64,000 nucleotides of DNA from Beta vulgaris subsp. vulgaris (lineage: Eukaryota > Streptophyta > Magnoliopsida > Caryophyllales > Amaranthaceae), in contig NC_079208.1 of assembly GCF_026745355.1 (NCBI RefSeq), positions 19,794,330 to 19,858,329 of the forward strand, in the 5' to 3' direction. Position 1 is the stretch's first letter, and each line of letters opens with the position of its first letter. Positions 1-10,658 of the stretch are shown one piece after another. Under the pieces are notes generated by a model. That model was not told the origin of the DNA. It saw only the letters and a program-made list of their open reading frames with translations, and made no database searches. Made by a program: the position numbers and the translations under genes.

Positions 1-1749
1 TATGTATCCCAACCCTTAGTGTCCAACTCTAGACGTGCACCAGTCTAAAGTCTATAACCTATCTCGTTTCACTTTACGTTGCATTCATTTTATACTTGTG
101 TTGACACCAACCAAGCACATAACATCACAACTAAAATCACATAACATCACAAACTCCTTTTTATCTTAGAATTAACAAGTGTTCACAACTTATCATCAAG
201 ACTCCTTTAACTTCTTTTATTCTTTACTAACTTCCTGTTGAACCTAGCCAACAGTAAACTGTCCTTTATATAGGTATAACTCATACTTACCAAATAAGAT
301 CCACGGTTCTTATAAGATAAATAAATAATCTCAAGAATCTATGTAACACATGATTCAACTTACTTACATTAATTCACTCACGAATTAATACAAACTGAAC
401 TTATCTGCTTGCATCAAACTTCCATACAAACATCATACTCATACTATTCTTAGTTTACATGTAGCACACAGGCAAATAACATGTAAAACAATTCCAGTAA
501 ATCATATATAGAACAACAAGTCCTATACATGATACTAATAAATAAAACATCCCTAAGGCATGTTTCTAAACATAAGCACGTAGACTATGTACGTACCTTG
601 TGTAAACGAACGGTAGGCCACTTTTACTCTCTAAAAGTCCCTACTATGAATTCTCCGCCTAGAAAATAAAATAACAAAGTAAATACTTGAACTAAAAAAT
701 TACAGCAACTTTAAAAACGTCCCAAACCCTTTTAAACGTCTTTAAAATCGTTTTTATTATTAAACTTTCTTATTTTTAATCCCTAGTATAGTACAACTAT
801 TCTAGTGATTAAAAATCATTAAAAACCTTAAAATACATACTTTCTGAATTCCAGCATTATAAAATTTATAAACTTCTGAAAATATATTTAATGCATAAAA
901 AATCATATTCTCAATCAAAATCATATTTATACTTTAAATATAGTTTCTAGTGATTTAAAACCCTAAAAACTATATCTTTCATAATAAAAACTAAAATAAT
1001 AAATCTGAAATTATTATTTTTACATATGAAACCGAAAATATATTTTCATATAAAATATAATTTAAATCATAAACATGCTAATAAAATAAAATAATAAAAA
1101 TTAATACTTTAATGGAATCTTAGAGAAGAAGAAAAAAAACAACCCAACAAGGAGGAAGAGGGCGCCGGCAGCGTGACAGCAGCAAGGACGGCGGCAGCAA
1201 GTCTCGGCTTCAAGAAAATATTTGTGACGTTTCTTGTTCAACAAGAAACGTTACTTAGCGAAGAAGAAACATAATTGAGGAAAATATGAAATCACGCACA
1301 AGGAAGAGGAGAGAAAAATGTCGAGTGAGAGGAGGAGGAAAATATGAAGGGGAGAGAGAAAATAATGTGTGGTAAAATATTGGGTTTTAGGATATTTAAT
1401 AAAGGCTAATCCTTTTGGGCTTAGGAAAAGAGATTAAATTTAAAAAATTTGATGACTAATAGATGGTCATTAGGACTTTAGTCATCAAATAACTCTTTCC
1501 CTTTTTATACTTTTGGGTTTCGATTCCATTAACTTCTTTTTCAAATACTTTTAATAATTAAACTTTATTAAAACATGCTTAAAAAATTTACAAATTTTAT
1601 TAAGCTATGAAAATATTTTTAGTTGACTTTTAAAATAGTCAACCCTTTTTAAAAGTCAAATCATTTTCCAAACTCATTTGGATTTAAATATAACTACATA
1701 AATACTTTAATATATTTATGAAAACCCTTTAAAATTGTGGGGGATTACA
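1..1749 (-). repeat. 3' LTR of Tekay element (partial)
   Basis: Base 1 corresponds to base 8841 of the other LTR, so about 690 bases of this LTR are outside the window. It ends in GGGGGATTACA, which on the minus strand gives the LTR start TGTAATCCCCC. The two copies differ by many one-base indels and scattered substitutions, which indicates an old insertion. It carries the same 12-bp inverted repeat as the 5' LTR. No gene lies in it. Confidence 0.93.
1227..1251. repeat. perfect inverted repeat in Tekay 3' LTR
   Basis: ACGTTTCTTGTT at 1227-1238 and its exact reverse complement AACAAGAAACGT at 1240-1251 surround one central base. The same hairpin is conserved in the 5' LTR at 10107-10131 although the flanks have diverged. 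It may be an RNA structure in the LTR transcript; the role is inferred. Confidence 0.85.
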
Positions 1750-1766
1750 GTCTACCCCCTTAAAAG
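1750..1766 (-). other. polypurine tract of Tekay element
   Basis: The minus strand reads TTAAGGGGGTAGAC immediately before the LTR start TGTAAT. A G-rich purine run next to the 3' LTR is the expected plus-strand primer site for reverse transcription. Confidence 0.75.
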
Positions 1767-2029
1767 AAGTTTCGTCCCGAAACTTAACACAAAACCCTCG
1801 TACTTTCAAAAGTTTGAACTAACATTTCGAAAACTTTTGAGAAAAGGTAGTGCCTCTCGTGCACTTTCCCATTTTTAAAACACTTGTGTTACTTATGAAC
1901 ACTTTTCTTATGCGGAGACTCTACTTCTTTTGCACTAACATGTGCAAATTGCCCAACATAGGCATACATATGCATGAAAATCTCATAAAAATAGACAAAA
2001 GCGCGAAATTTATCGCATTCTACCCCCTT

Positions 2030-2470
2030 AAAGAAAACGAGTTACGCCCTCGTAACTCACCTCAAGGAATAGGTCTGGATACTTTTTCTTCATATCCTCT
2101 TCGGCTTCCCACGTTGCCTCTTCTGACTCGTGGTTAGACCAAAGAACTTTGACAATATGAACATCCTTGTTACGCGTACTACGCACTTTCCTGTCGAGAA
2201 TCTTGACAGGTCTTTCCTCATAGTGAGGCTACTATCTATCTGAACTCTTTCAGGCTCTAACACATGGCGCTCATCAGGGATATAGCGCTTCAAGTTGGGA
2301 TATATGAAACACATCATGCATCTTTTCAAACTCCATTGGCAATGCCAATCTATAAGCTACTTTCCCAATGCGCTCCAAAATCTCATATGGGCCTACATAT
2401 TTAGCACTCAGCTTGCCCTTTTTCCCAAATCTCATAACGCCTTTAGTGGGTGATACTTTCAGGAATACTT
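2030..2470 (-). pseudogene. Tekay integrase C-terminus with chromodomain (broken)
   Basis: On the minus strand, about 2460-2290 reads as the integrase tail in several frames (FGKKGKLSAKYVGPYEILER-type residues, then MHDVFHIS). About 2160-2038 gives a chromodomain-like end (NHESEEATWEAEEDMKKKYP) before a stop. Chromodomains of this type are thought to bind histone marks and direct integration into heterochromatin, which fits insertion into a satellite. At least two frameshifts separate the pieces, so no functional protein could be made. Confidence 0.78.
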
Positions 2471-2476
2471 TATCAC

Positions 2477-3539
2477 CTACAGCGAACTCATTGCATAACT
2501 CTTCTGCCTATCTTGCGCAGCTTGAATTCGAGCCTGAATCAATCTAACATTCTTGACGGTCTCCTCAATAAATTCAGTCCCCAAAACTATATTCTCACTA
2601 TAGTCATTCCAGCAAATGGGACTTCTACACTTCCGTCCATATAACGCCTCAAAAGGTGCCATCTTTATACTCGCATGGTAACTATTGTTGTAAGAAAACT
2701 CAATCAAATCTAATTGGTCCTCCCAACTTCCTTGAAAATCTATAGCACAAGCTCGCAACATATCCTCCATAGTTTGGTTAGTCCTCTCAGTCTGACCATC
2801 GGTCGCAGGGTGAAAGGCGGTACTCATCTTTAATGTTGTCCCAAGGTTTGATTGGACCTTTTTCCAAAACTTAGATAGAAATCTAGAGTCACGATCGAGA
2901 AATGTCCTTTGGAACTCCATGCAATCTCACTACATGCTTGATATAGGTTGTAGCGAGTTGCTTCTTCTTCCATGTCTCCTTAATAGGTATGAAAACAGCG
3001 GACTTGGTCAGTCTATCCACAATAACCCAAATGGTATCATTTCCACTCCTCGACTTGGGTAAGGCAGTCACAAAGTCCATAGAAATCGAATCCCACTTCC
3101 ATCCAGGAACCTCTAGATTAACTTTCCCCATGGGTCTCTTATGGTCTATCTTCACTTTCTGACAGGTTAGACACTTAGACACATACTCAGCTACTCTCGC
3201 TTCATGTTCGGCCACCAATAGATCACCTTAAGTCTTATACAGCTTGTCACCCCCAGGGTGCACAGAATATGGAGTTTTGCCCCTCTCCATAAGACGTCTC
3301 TTAAGGTCATTGCACTTCTGTGGTACACACCACCTCCCTTTAAACCTTAGACTCCCATCATCATGAATCTTGAAGTCTACTTCCTTACCTTGCTTCATTT
3401 TCTCTTTAATCTTGTCTAGATGCTCATCCCCGACTTGACCCTCAATAATCTCATCGAAAACTGACACTCCCAAAGAAAGATTACTAAGTCTAGCCTCACT
3501 TTCCCCAGGATTTAGAATTTCTAGGTTCAACCGTTGCAT
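2477..3539 (-). pseudogene. Tekay integrase (zinc-binding and core domains, broken)
   Basis: Three overlapping minus-strand frames cover the integrase. 3539-3228 carries the linker and the start of the HHCC zinc domain (SVHPGGDKLYKT). 3218-2889 carries the CLTCQKVK cysteine pair and the core start WDSISMDFVTALP with the first catalytic Asp. 2920-2477 has DRDSRFLSKFW with the second Asp and ATDGQTERTNQTMED with the catalytic Glu. All D,D-35-E landmarks can be seen, but frame changes near 3225 and 2900 break the enzyme. It would have inserted cDNA into chromosomal DNA. Confidence 0.9.
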
Positions 3540-3559
3540 ATCTCACACAACTCCTCAGG

Positions 3560-4905
3560 GACTATCAAAGCACTCAAGCTATGACTCGATTTTCGACTCA
3601 AGGCGTCAGCAACCACATTTGCTTTCCCCTCATGATACTGGATTCTAGATCATAATCCTTAATCAACTCTAGCCATCTTCTTTGCCTCATATTCAAGTCT
3701 TTTTGGGAAATATGTACTTCAACTCTTATGGTCTGTAAATATCTTGCAAGTTGCTCCATAAAGATAATGTCTCCAAATCTTCAATGCAAACACTATGGCA
3801 GCTAACTCTAGATCATGGGTAGGGTAATTAGCCTCATAAGGTTTCAATTGACGCGACGCATAAGCTATTACCTTACCATTCTGTTGCAACACACAACCCA
3901 AACCATTTTTCGAAGCATCACTATAGACCTCAAATCCCTCATTCCCATCAGGTAGGGTTAAGACAGGTGCAGTGGTTAAACGATCCTTCAAGATCTGAAA
4001 GCTTCCTCACACTTCTCATTCCACTCAAACTTGGACTCCTTTTTCATCAAATTAGTCATAGGTCTTGCTATCTTCGAGAAATCTCTCACAAATCTCCTAT
4101 AATAGCCAGCTAAACCCAAGAAACTCCTAATGTCAGACACACTCTTTGGAGTTGGCCACTCACTCACAGCTTGAATCTTAGCAGGATCTACTGAGACTCC
4201 TTCCTTAGACACAAAATGACCCAAGAATGCTACTTTCTCCAAACGAAACTCACACTTAGAGAACTTGGCATATAGTTTCTCAAGGTTTCCAAGATAGTCC
4301 TCAAATGTTCATCATGCTCGGTTTCATTCCTCGAATATATCAAAATGTCATCAATGAAAACCACTACGAACTTATCCAAAAACTCATGAAAGATTCTATT
4401 CATCAAGTCCATAAATATAGCAGGAGCATTGGTTAACCCAAATGGCATTACAGTGAACTCGTAGTGACCATAACGCGTTCTAAAGGCAGTCTTAGGTACA
4501 TCCTTATCGCTACCCTCAATTGATGATATCCTGAACGTAAGTCAATCTTCGAGAACACACTCGCTCCATTCATGGATCGAATAGGTCATCTATTCTAGGC
4601 AAAGGGTACTTGTTTTGATGGTAACATTATCAACTCCCTATAGCTATACATAATCTCATACTCCCATCCTTTTTCTTCACGAACAAAACAGGAGCTCCCC
4701 AAGGCGATGCACTAGGTCTGATATAACCCTTATCCAAAAGTTCTTGCAATTGCGTCTTTAACTCACTCATCTCAGGAGGTGCCATTCTATAAGGTGCCTT
4801 AGATATAGGTGCAGTTCCAGGAACTAAGTCTATGGTAAACTCAACAGCTCTTGCAGGCGGCATACCTGAAATTTCACTCGGAAATACGTCCATAAACTCA
4901 TTCAC
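3560..4905 (-). pseudogene. Tekay reverse transcriptase-RNase H (broken)
   Basis: 4905-4630 opens with the RT entry region ([26 protein letters not shown]). Around 4530 the [10 protein letters not shown] block with the first catalytic Asp is visible across a frame change. 4448-4230 holds [12 protein letters not shown] and the FIDDILIYS active site. 4242-3988 holds the connection domain ([12 protein letters not shown]). 3991-3719 is RNase H ([35 protein letters not shown]). There are at least three frameshifts and one stop. Normally this copies genomic RNA into cDNA and degrades the RNA template. Confidence 0.92.
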
Positions 4906-5400
4906 TATTGGAACATCCTCAAGTTTAACTCAGCTTCTTTACTCACATCTTGCACGCTACAGAAAAACAGCTCACACCCCTTTCTCATCAACTTCTGCAC
5001 TTGCATAGCAGAGATCACTCCAAAGTTTTTAGGTTTCCCAAATCGTCTATATGAGGTCAATTTTCCCGAAGGGTTTCTCAACACTACTTTTTGAACTTCA
5101 CAATCGATCCTGGCCTTGTAATGACTCAACCAGTTCATCCCAAGAATCACATCTAAATCTCCTAAGTTAAACTCGATTAAATCGGATGGAAAGACACTCC
5201 CTCCTATCTTCAAAGGTAAGTTCTTGAACAACTTAGTACACTTAACGACTTCCCCAGTAGGAATACTAACAGACAAGTCAATTAACTCATACTCCTCTAA
5301 TCCCAGACTCTTTAGAACAGAAGGCGAAATAAAAGAATAGGTCCCCCGAATCAAATAACGTTTTAACGAAAACTGAATCAATAGAGAAATTACCAGTTAC
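4905..5400 (-). pseudogene. Tekay aspartic protease (frameshifted at active site)
   Basis: The long frame 5381-4905 contains the flap and C-terminal signature DVILGMNWLSHYKARIDC of plant gypsy proteases (RVP_2 type). The catalytic FDSG triplet lies at about 5358-5347 but in another frame: the GGG run just after DSG has lost or gained bases, so the following YSFIS is out of frame. The break therefore falls within the active-site loop. The enzyme would cleave the Gag-Pol polyprotein. Confidence 0.85.
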
Positions 5401-5550
5401 CACATCCGCAGATCTCTCTGCTTCGCTATGACTCATCACGAACACTTTTCCCGCAGGTTTGTTCTGGGTAGGATTTTCATTAGCAGTAGGCCTACTATGG
5501 TTCCTTGGTTATTCTGACCTCCAGGCTTAGGACCCTGGTTCCCTATCTGA

Positions 5551-6464
5551 TTGACCCTGTCTAGCCTGATTACCGTTTCCCTGAGTCTCAAACCTTTTCC
5601 GTGCTTAGCGAGCACTCATACTCTCTGTGGCCCTTCTTCTGACAATAATGTGCAGTCACTGCTCTCCCTTACCGTCTCTCCCAGGATGGTTTTTGTCACA
5701 GAACTTGCAATTGTGAACCCTCTCAGGTCTACCCTGACTACGGTTATCCTGGTTGTTCCTTCCTTGAAAGTTCCCATTTCCATTCCGGTTTTTCTTAAAG
5801 TTACCTTGGTTCCCCCCAGTACTAACCTCTTTCTCTTTTCACCAACTATTCCATCTTCTTATCCCTTCTTGATTGAACCATAAATATGTGAAGCTCTCCC
5901 ATACACCACATCTAAGATGTAAAGGTCTCACCCCCTAATCCCAGCTGGATTTCATCAGTCAACCCTGTTCGAACCTCTGAGCCTTAAGCTCCTCAGTAGC
6001 TACCACCTCAGGTGCAAACCTAGACAGGGTTATAAACTTACTATAGTATTCAGAAATAGTCATACTACCCATTCTAAGGTTATGAACTCTTGAGCTTTCT
6101 GCTTTCTCATGAAGGCAGGGTAAAACTTTCCTCTCAGCACAATCACAAAGGCTTCCCAATTGAATCCCTCAGCAGCACTCAATCTAGCCCCATTTTCTCT
6201 CCACCACAAATCAGCCTCATCCTTTAGGTATAAAACAGCCTGTCCTACTCTCATATTAGCAGGGCAATTCACTACCTCAAATAATTTCTCAAATTCCCTA
6301 ATCCAGTTCTAGGAAGGTAGGGTCAGCTTGTCCCTTAAATAAGTGGTGGTTTCACTTTGGACAGTCTTTCAAACATCTCTCCAGCAGTCTCTGGACGTTC
6401 GACCTTGTCCTGATTCAGTTTCTCCGCCAAAGGCGATAATAGCTAGTTCAGTGTTGTTAGCCAT
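5551..6464 (-). pseudogene. Tekay gag (capsid and zinc knuckle, broken)
   Basis: A plausible start codon at 6464 gives MANNTELAIIAFGGE. 6272-6060 and 6159-5959 carry the Retrotrans_gag capsid signature (YLKDEADLWWRENG, FVIVLRGKFYPAFMRKQKAQEF, MTISEYYSKFITLSRFAPEV) in two frames. Near 5660-5610 the minus strand encodes HYCQKKGHREYEC, a zinc-knuckle remnant whose first Cys is out of frame. Gag would form the virus-like particle and bind RNA. Confidence 0.85.
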
Positions 6465-6801
6465 TCTACTTCGGGACCTGAAAGTAATATAACTCTACTC
6501 AGGTTCCAGAAAACTTACATAGTCATCTAAGCAAGACAATACTTGATTGATCATTAAAGATCGCATCAACATACAATTTCACTAAGTTTCAACATGGAAT
6601 GTTCTCTAATATTCAATAGTTGTTCACGTAAGTAAATTCATATTCACATGAAATTGAGCAAGAAAATTGTAATCACATAATAAAAATAAAAAAAAATTTC
6701 CCATTACGTGCCCAAAATAAATTCTTACTCCTTGAATAAAATAAACTATATTTTTATTCTTCCATAGAAGGGAAAAAAATGTGAAATAAAATAACACACT
6801 A

Positions 6802-6802
<1 letters not shown>

Positions 6803-6896
<94 letters not shown>
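6803..6896. repeat. (TA)n microsatellite
   Basis: About 94 bases of nearly pure TA dinucleotide, with one interruption (ATATTATATATATAATAT) in the middle, in the leader of the Tekay element between gag and the upstream acidic ORF. It is the cause of the tyrosine/isoleucine-rich frames on both strands here, which are not genes. Confidence 0.97.
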
Positions 6897-6898
<2 letters not shown>

Positions 6899-7018
6899 CT
6901 AAAATGCTAATCCTATAAAACACTTTTGTCTTGTTGGCACATACCCAACATTATTCTTATAACTAAAACCTTATATATGTCTATATGTATCAAAAAAAAA
7001 AATCTATATGTATATAAC

Positions 7019-7411
7019 CTATGGCACTACACTGCCATCCTTATCCTTATCTTCCTTATATTGCTGAGGTATGAAGTCTTCATCGCTGGCTTCATCCTCT
7101 TCTTCAGTCTCATAGTAATCAACAAACTTTCTCTTGATCTTAGACTGTCTAGTAGGTATGGTGTCCAAGTCCTCTTCAGGTTCAGATTCAATCCTCATAC
7201 ATGCATCATATATGTCTTCCCTAGTAGTACCTCTAGCACGATCCATCTCTATGATGACTTCATCATCCCTAGCATATTCTCTTCTCAAAATACAGCGCAT
7301 TATCCAATGCAGTTCTTCATACTCCCTATGATCAATGGGTGGATGACGGTTGTCGTCTTCATCGTCAGTCAGAACGATGAGGTTAAAATAGTTTCCTAAA
7401 TTTGCAGCCAT
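7019..7411 (-). CDS. acidic 130-aa ORF in the Tekay leader, function unknown
   Basis: An uninterrupted 130-codon frame on the element's coding strand, between PBS (8147) and gag (6464). The start reads GATTATGGC. The product is strikingly acidic (TDDEDD, EPEEDLD, ETEEEDEASDEDF) with a short basic patch (QSKIKRKF) and no membrane or signal segment. I do not recognise a domain. It is intact while every gag and pol frame of the same element is broken. It could be an extra retrotransposon ORF, a captured host fragment, or chance; the codon-like composition and strand favour one of the first two. Confidence 0.45.
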   Translation of the reverse strand: MAANLGNYFNLIVLTDDEDDNRHPPIDHREYEELHWIMRCILRREYARDDEVIIEMDRARGTTREDIYDACMRIESEPEEDLDTIPTRQSKIKRKFVDYYETEEEDEASDEDFIPQQYKEDKDKDGSVVP

Positions 7412-7516
7412 AATCGTAGAGCTACATCACAATAAACCAAAAGGTTAAGCACTCTTCCTAACGTGTTCCCACCAATAATCAAAGGGTAAACAAAAACAAA
7501 GGTAGGTAAAATATAA

Positions 7517-7630
7517 CACCTTAGCAGGCAAGAAGGATATAACAGTTAGCAGGGAAGAAAAACATTCATGCATCATTAGCAGGGAAGAAAAATAAATAAT
7601 GCACTTATTTGCAGGGAAGAAAATAATGAT
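7517..7630. repeat. irregular repeat of AGCAGGGAAGAAAA
   Basis: The word TTAGCAGG(G/C)AAGAA occurs near 7521, 7546, 7575 and, as TTGCAGGGAAGAAAA, near 7609, at spacings of about 25-34 bases. It lies in the Tekay leader and is unexplained by any ORF. Confidence 0.75.
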
Positions 7631-7779
7631 GATGCCGAACTAACTTTTCAATGCAGGCATATAATATTTCTATCCTATATGCCCTTCTTATACTACCCAT
7701 TCTCACAATGCCATTCTATAAACCTCAAAGGCATGAAAATAATGCAGACACTTTTTACAAATAACATTACTTTTGTGCC

Positions 7780-8005
7780 TAAAATAATTTTTCGAAAAAA
7801 AAATTTGGACTACAAGGATACTCGAAAAAAAATTTCACTCGAATTTTTTTTTTTCCGGACTCAGCACATTTTTCGAGAATTTTTTTTTTTCGGACACCTC
7901 AAACTTTCGAAAAAAAACACAATTTTCGAACCCCAATTTTCGAAAAAAAGTTTCGGTTCTTAAAAAAATTTTGATCGTCAAAATATTTTGTGTCTAATTT
8001 TTCGA
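7780..8005. repeat. cluster of TTCGAA/TCGA in A and T tracts
   Basis: About eight TTCGAA- or CTCGAA-like centres flanked by runs of A or T within 225 bases of the Tekay leader. No ORF is present. The self-complementary blocks could pair with each other in RNA. Confidence 0.75.
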
Positions 8006-8133
8006 AATGACAACGTAGGAGCAATACTAAGGTTTCCTTCAAATAGCCAATAAGCTAGGTAACTTTAAAAAAAAACTAAAGTCACTTAATAAGCTAGTTA
8101 GTTAGGCGCCTATAAGTCTTAAACTAACCTAAA

Positions 8134-8147
8134 GCTCCAAGATACCA
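8134..8147 (-). other. primer binding site of Tekay element
   Basis: The minus strand reads TGGTATCTTGGAGC, three bases inside the 5' LTR end. Its first seven bases match the initiator tRNA-Met type PBS (TGGTATCAGAGC); the rest has diverged or uses a variant tRNA. Confidence 0.7.
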
Positions 8148-8150
8148 CTT

Positions 8151-10658
8151 TGTAATACCCCGATAATTCTCTCTTTCTAGAAAATACTTTTATAACAAAT
8201 CTAGAGAATTACCCAGGCATTATCGCTCGTGTGATAACGTTTCGGCTTACTCAGAATTTTGCAGCGGAGAAAACTTATAAAACAAATCAACTTTATTAAA
8301 CTTATGAAATAAGAACCAAACAATGTTTGAACTGAAACACACCAACTTAAAACTAAGTCTGAAAATATAAATCCTAGAAACAACTTAAATACTACTAATG
8401 TCACAAAAGCCTCTCCATTCCAGATTCCCCAATGGTATGCATCTTTGAACCTGTAATGTCAATGCTTTCTTGACTCTGCTCCCCCGAAGGATCACCACAG
8501 GATCAATAGGCAAAGCCATGATCACAAACACAGACAAGCACGTAATCAGCAAAGCTGAGTACTACATATCAGGTATACATAACCCTAAACTGATACTACA
8601 CAATATACTTGCTAAAATAAATAATAATAACATATAACAAATGTAGATGACTCTTACTGAACTAGACTCTAAACTTTTTTTCTTCTTTAAATGGAATAGT
8701 TATGGGACGAGTTGTCTATACTGAATTAGGAGATATGGGAGCTACCACATATTCCAATTGACCTGCGATATCGAGGAACCTTTGAGCTAAAGAGGAAAGG
8801 TGATCAATCCAATCCTAGGAAAATACATATCACTGCGGACTATGTATCCCAACCCTTAGTGTCCAACTCTAGACGTGCACCAGTCTAAAGTCTATAACCT
8901 ATCTCGTTTCACTTTACGTTGCATTCATTTTATACTTGTGTTGACACCAACCAAGCACATACACTCACAACTAACAACCACATAAACATCACAAAACTCC
9001 TTTTTAATCTTAGAATCAACAAGTGTTCACAACTTATCATTCAAGACTCCTTTAACTTCTTTTTATTCTTTACTAACTTGCCTGTTGAACCTAGCCAACA
9101 GTAAACTGTATTTATATAGTATAACTCATACTTACCAAATAAGATCCACGGTTCTTATAAGATAAATAAATAATCTCAAAGAATCTATGTAACACATGAT
9201 TCCATCTTACTTACATTAATTCACTCACGAATTAATACAGAACCAAACTTATCTGCTTGCATCAAACTTCCATACAAACAGTCATACTCATACTTATTCT
9301 TAGTTTACATGTAGCACACAGGCAAAATATCATGTAAAACAATTCCAGTAATCATACATACGAACAACATAGTCCTATACATGATACTAATAAAAAAACA
9401 TCCCTAAGCATGTTTCTAAATCATAAGCACGTAGACTATGTACGTACCTTGTGTAAACGAAACGGTAGGCCACTTTTACTCTCTAAAAGTCCCTACTATG
9501 AATTCTCCGCCTAGAAAATAAATAACAAAGTAAATACTTTGAACTAAAAATTTACAGCAACTTTGAAAACGTCCCAAACCCTTTTAAACGTCTTTAAAAT
9601 CGTTTTTATGTATTAAACTTTCATTATTTTTAATCTCTAGTATAGTACAACTATTGTTAGTGATTAAAAATCATTAAAAACCTTTAAAATACATACTTTT
9701 TGAAATTACAGCATTTATAAAAATTTATAAACCTTCTGAAAGTATATTTAATGCATAGGAAATATCATATTCTCATCAAAACTCATATTTATGCTTTAAA
9801 TATATAGTTTCTAGTGATTTAAAACCCTAAAAACTATATCTTTCATAATAAAAACTGAAAATAATAAATCTGAAATTATTATTTTTACACCTATGAAAAC
9901 CGAAAATATATTGTTCATATAAATCATAATTTAAATCATAAACATGCTAATAACAATAAAATAATGTAAAAATTAATACTTTAATGGAATCTTAGAGAAG
10001 AAGAAAAGAAAACAACCACAACAAGGAGTACAAGAGGGCGCCGGCAGCAGTGACAACAAGAAAGGACCGGCGGGAGCAAGGTTTCGACTTCAAGAAAATA
10101 TTTGTGACGTTTCTTGTTCAACAAGAAACGTTACTTAGCGAAGAAGAAACAAGCTTTGGGAGGAAAATATGGAAATCACGCACAAGGAAGAGGAGAGAGA
10201 AAAATGTCGAGTGAGAGGAGGAGGAAAATATGAATGGCGTGATGTATATAAAATAATTGTGTGGGATAAAATAATTGGGTTTTAGGATATTTACATAAAG
10301 GCTAATCCTTTTAGGTTTAGGAAAAGAGATAAGATTTAAAAGATTTGATGACTAATAAGATGATCAACTTAGGACTTTAATCATCAATAGGACTCTTTTC
10401 TTTTTTCCTTTTAGGAGTTTCGATTCCATTAAACTTCTTTTTAAATAAATACTTTTAATACTTAAAGTTTTATTAAGACATGCTTAATTAAAACATTTTC
10501 AATTTTATTAAGCTATGAAAATATTTTTAGTTGACTTTTAAAAATAGTCAACCCTTTTTAAAAGTCAAATCATTTTCCATACTCATTTGGATTTAAATAT
10601 AACTACATAAATACTTTAATATATTTATGAAAACCCTTTAAAATTGTGGGGGATTACA
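8151..10658 (-). repeat. 5' LTR of Tekay element (complete, 2508 bp)
   Basis: On the plus strand it starts TGTAATACCCCG and ends GGGGGATTACA, so the ends form an imperfect terminal inverted repeat with the TG..CA boundary. From 8841 it is a copy of window bases 1-1749. It contains the conserved hairpin at 10107-10131. The next base to the right begins satellite sequence. No gene is seen in it. Confidence 0.94.
10107..10131. repeat. perfect inverted repeat in Tekay 5' LTR
   Basis: Same 12-bp arms and single central base as at 1227-1251. Conservation in both LTRs, while surrounding bases differ by indels, suggests it predates the insertion. Confidence 0.85.

Larger units (their letters stand above)
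1..10658 (-). mobile_element. Tekay-type chromovirus (Ty3/gypsy), window-truncated at its 3' LTR
   Basis: Minus-strand LTR retrotransposon. The sequence from base 1 repeats from 8841, which defines two LTRs. Between them, read on the minus strand, are leader, gag, protease, RT, RNase H, integrase and a chromodomain-like C-terminus, in Ty3/gypsy order. The integrase ends in a chromodomain-type stretch (residues ATWEAEEDMKKKYPDLF), a hallmark of chromoviruses; the protease and RT look most like the Tekay/Del clade (family knowledge, not searched). Every domain is broken by frameshifts, so the copy is inactive. Its right end abuts satellite DNA at 10659. The first five bases there, ATAGG, are the predicted target-site duplication; the partner lies left of the window. 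Confidence 0.93.

Noticed and set aside
6624..6923. Tyr/Ile-rich ORF
   Set aside because: Produced by the (TA)n microsatellite.
6926..7399. 157-codon plus-strand hydrophobic ORF
   Set aside because: Antisense to the acidic ORF at 7411-7019; acidic codons on one strand give Phe/Leu/Ser-rich text on the other.
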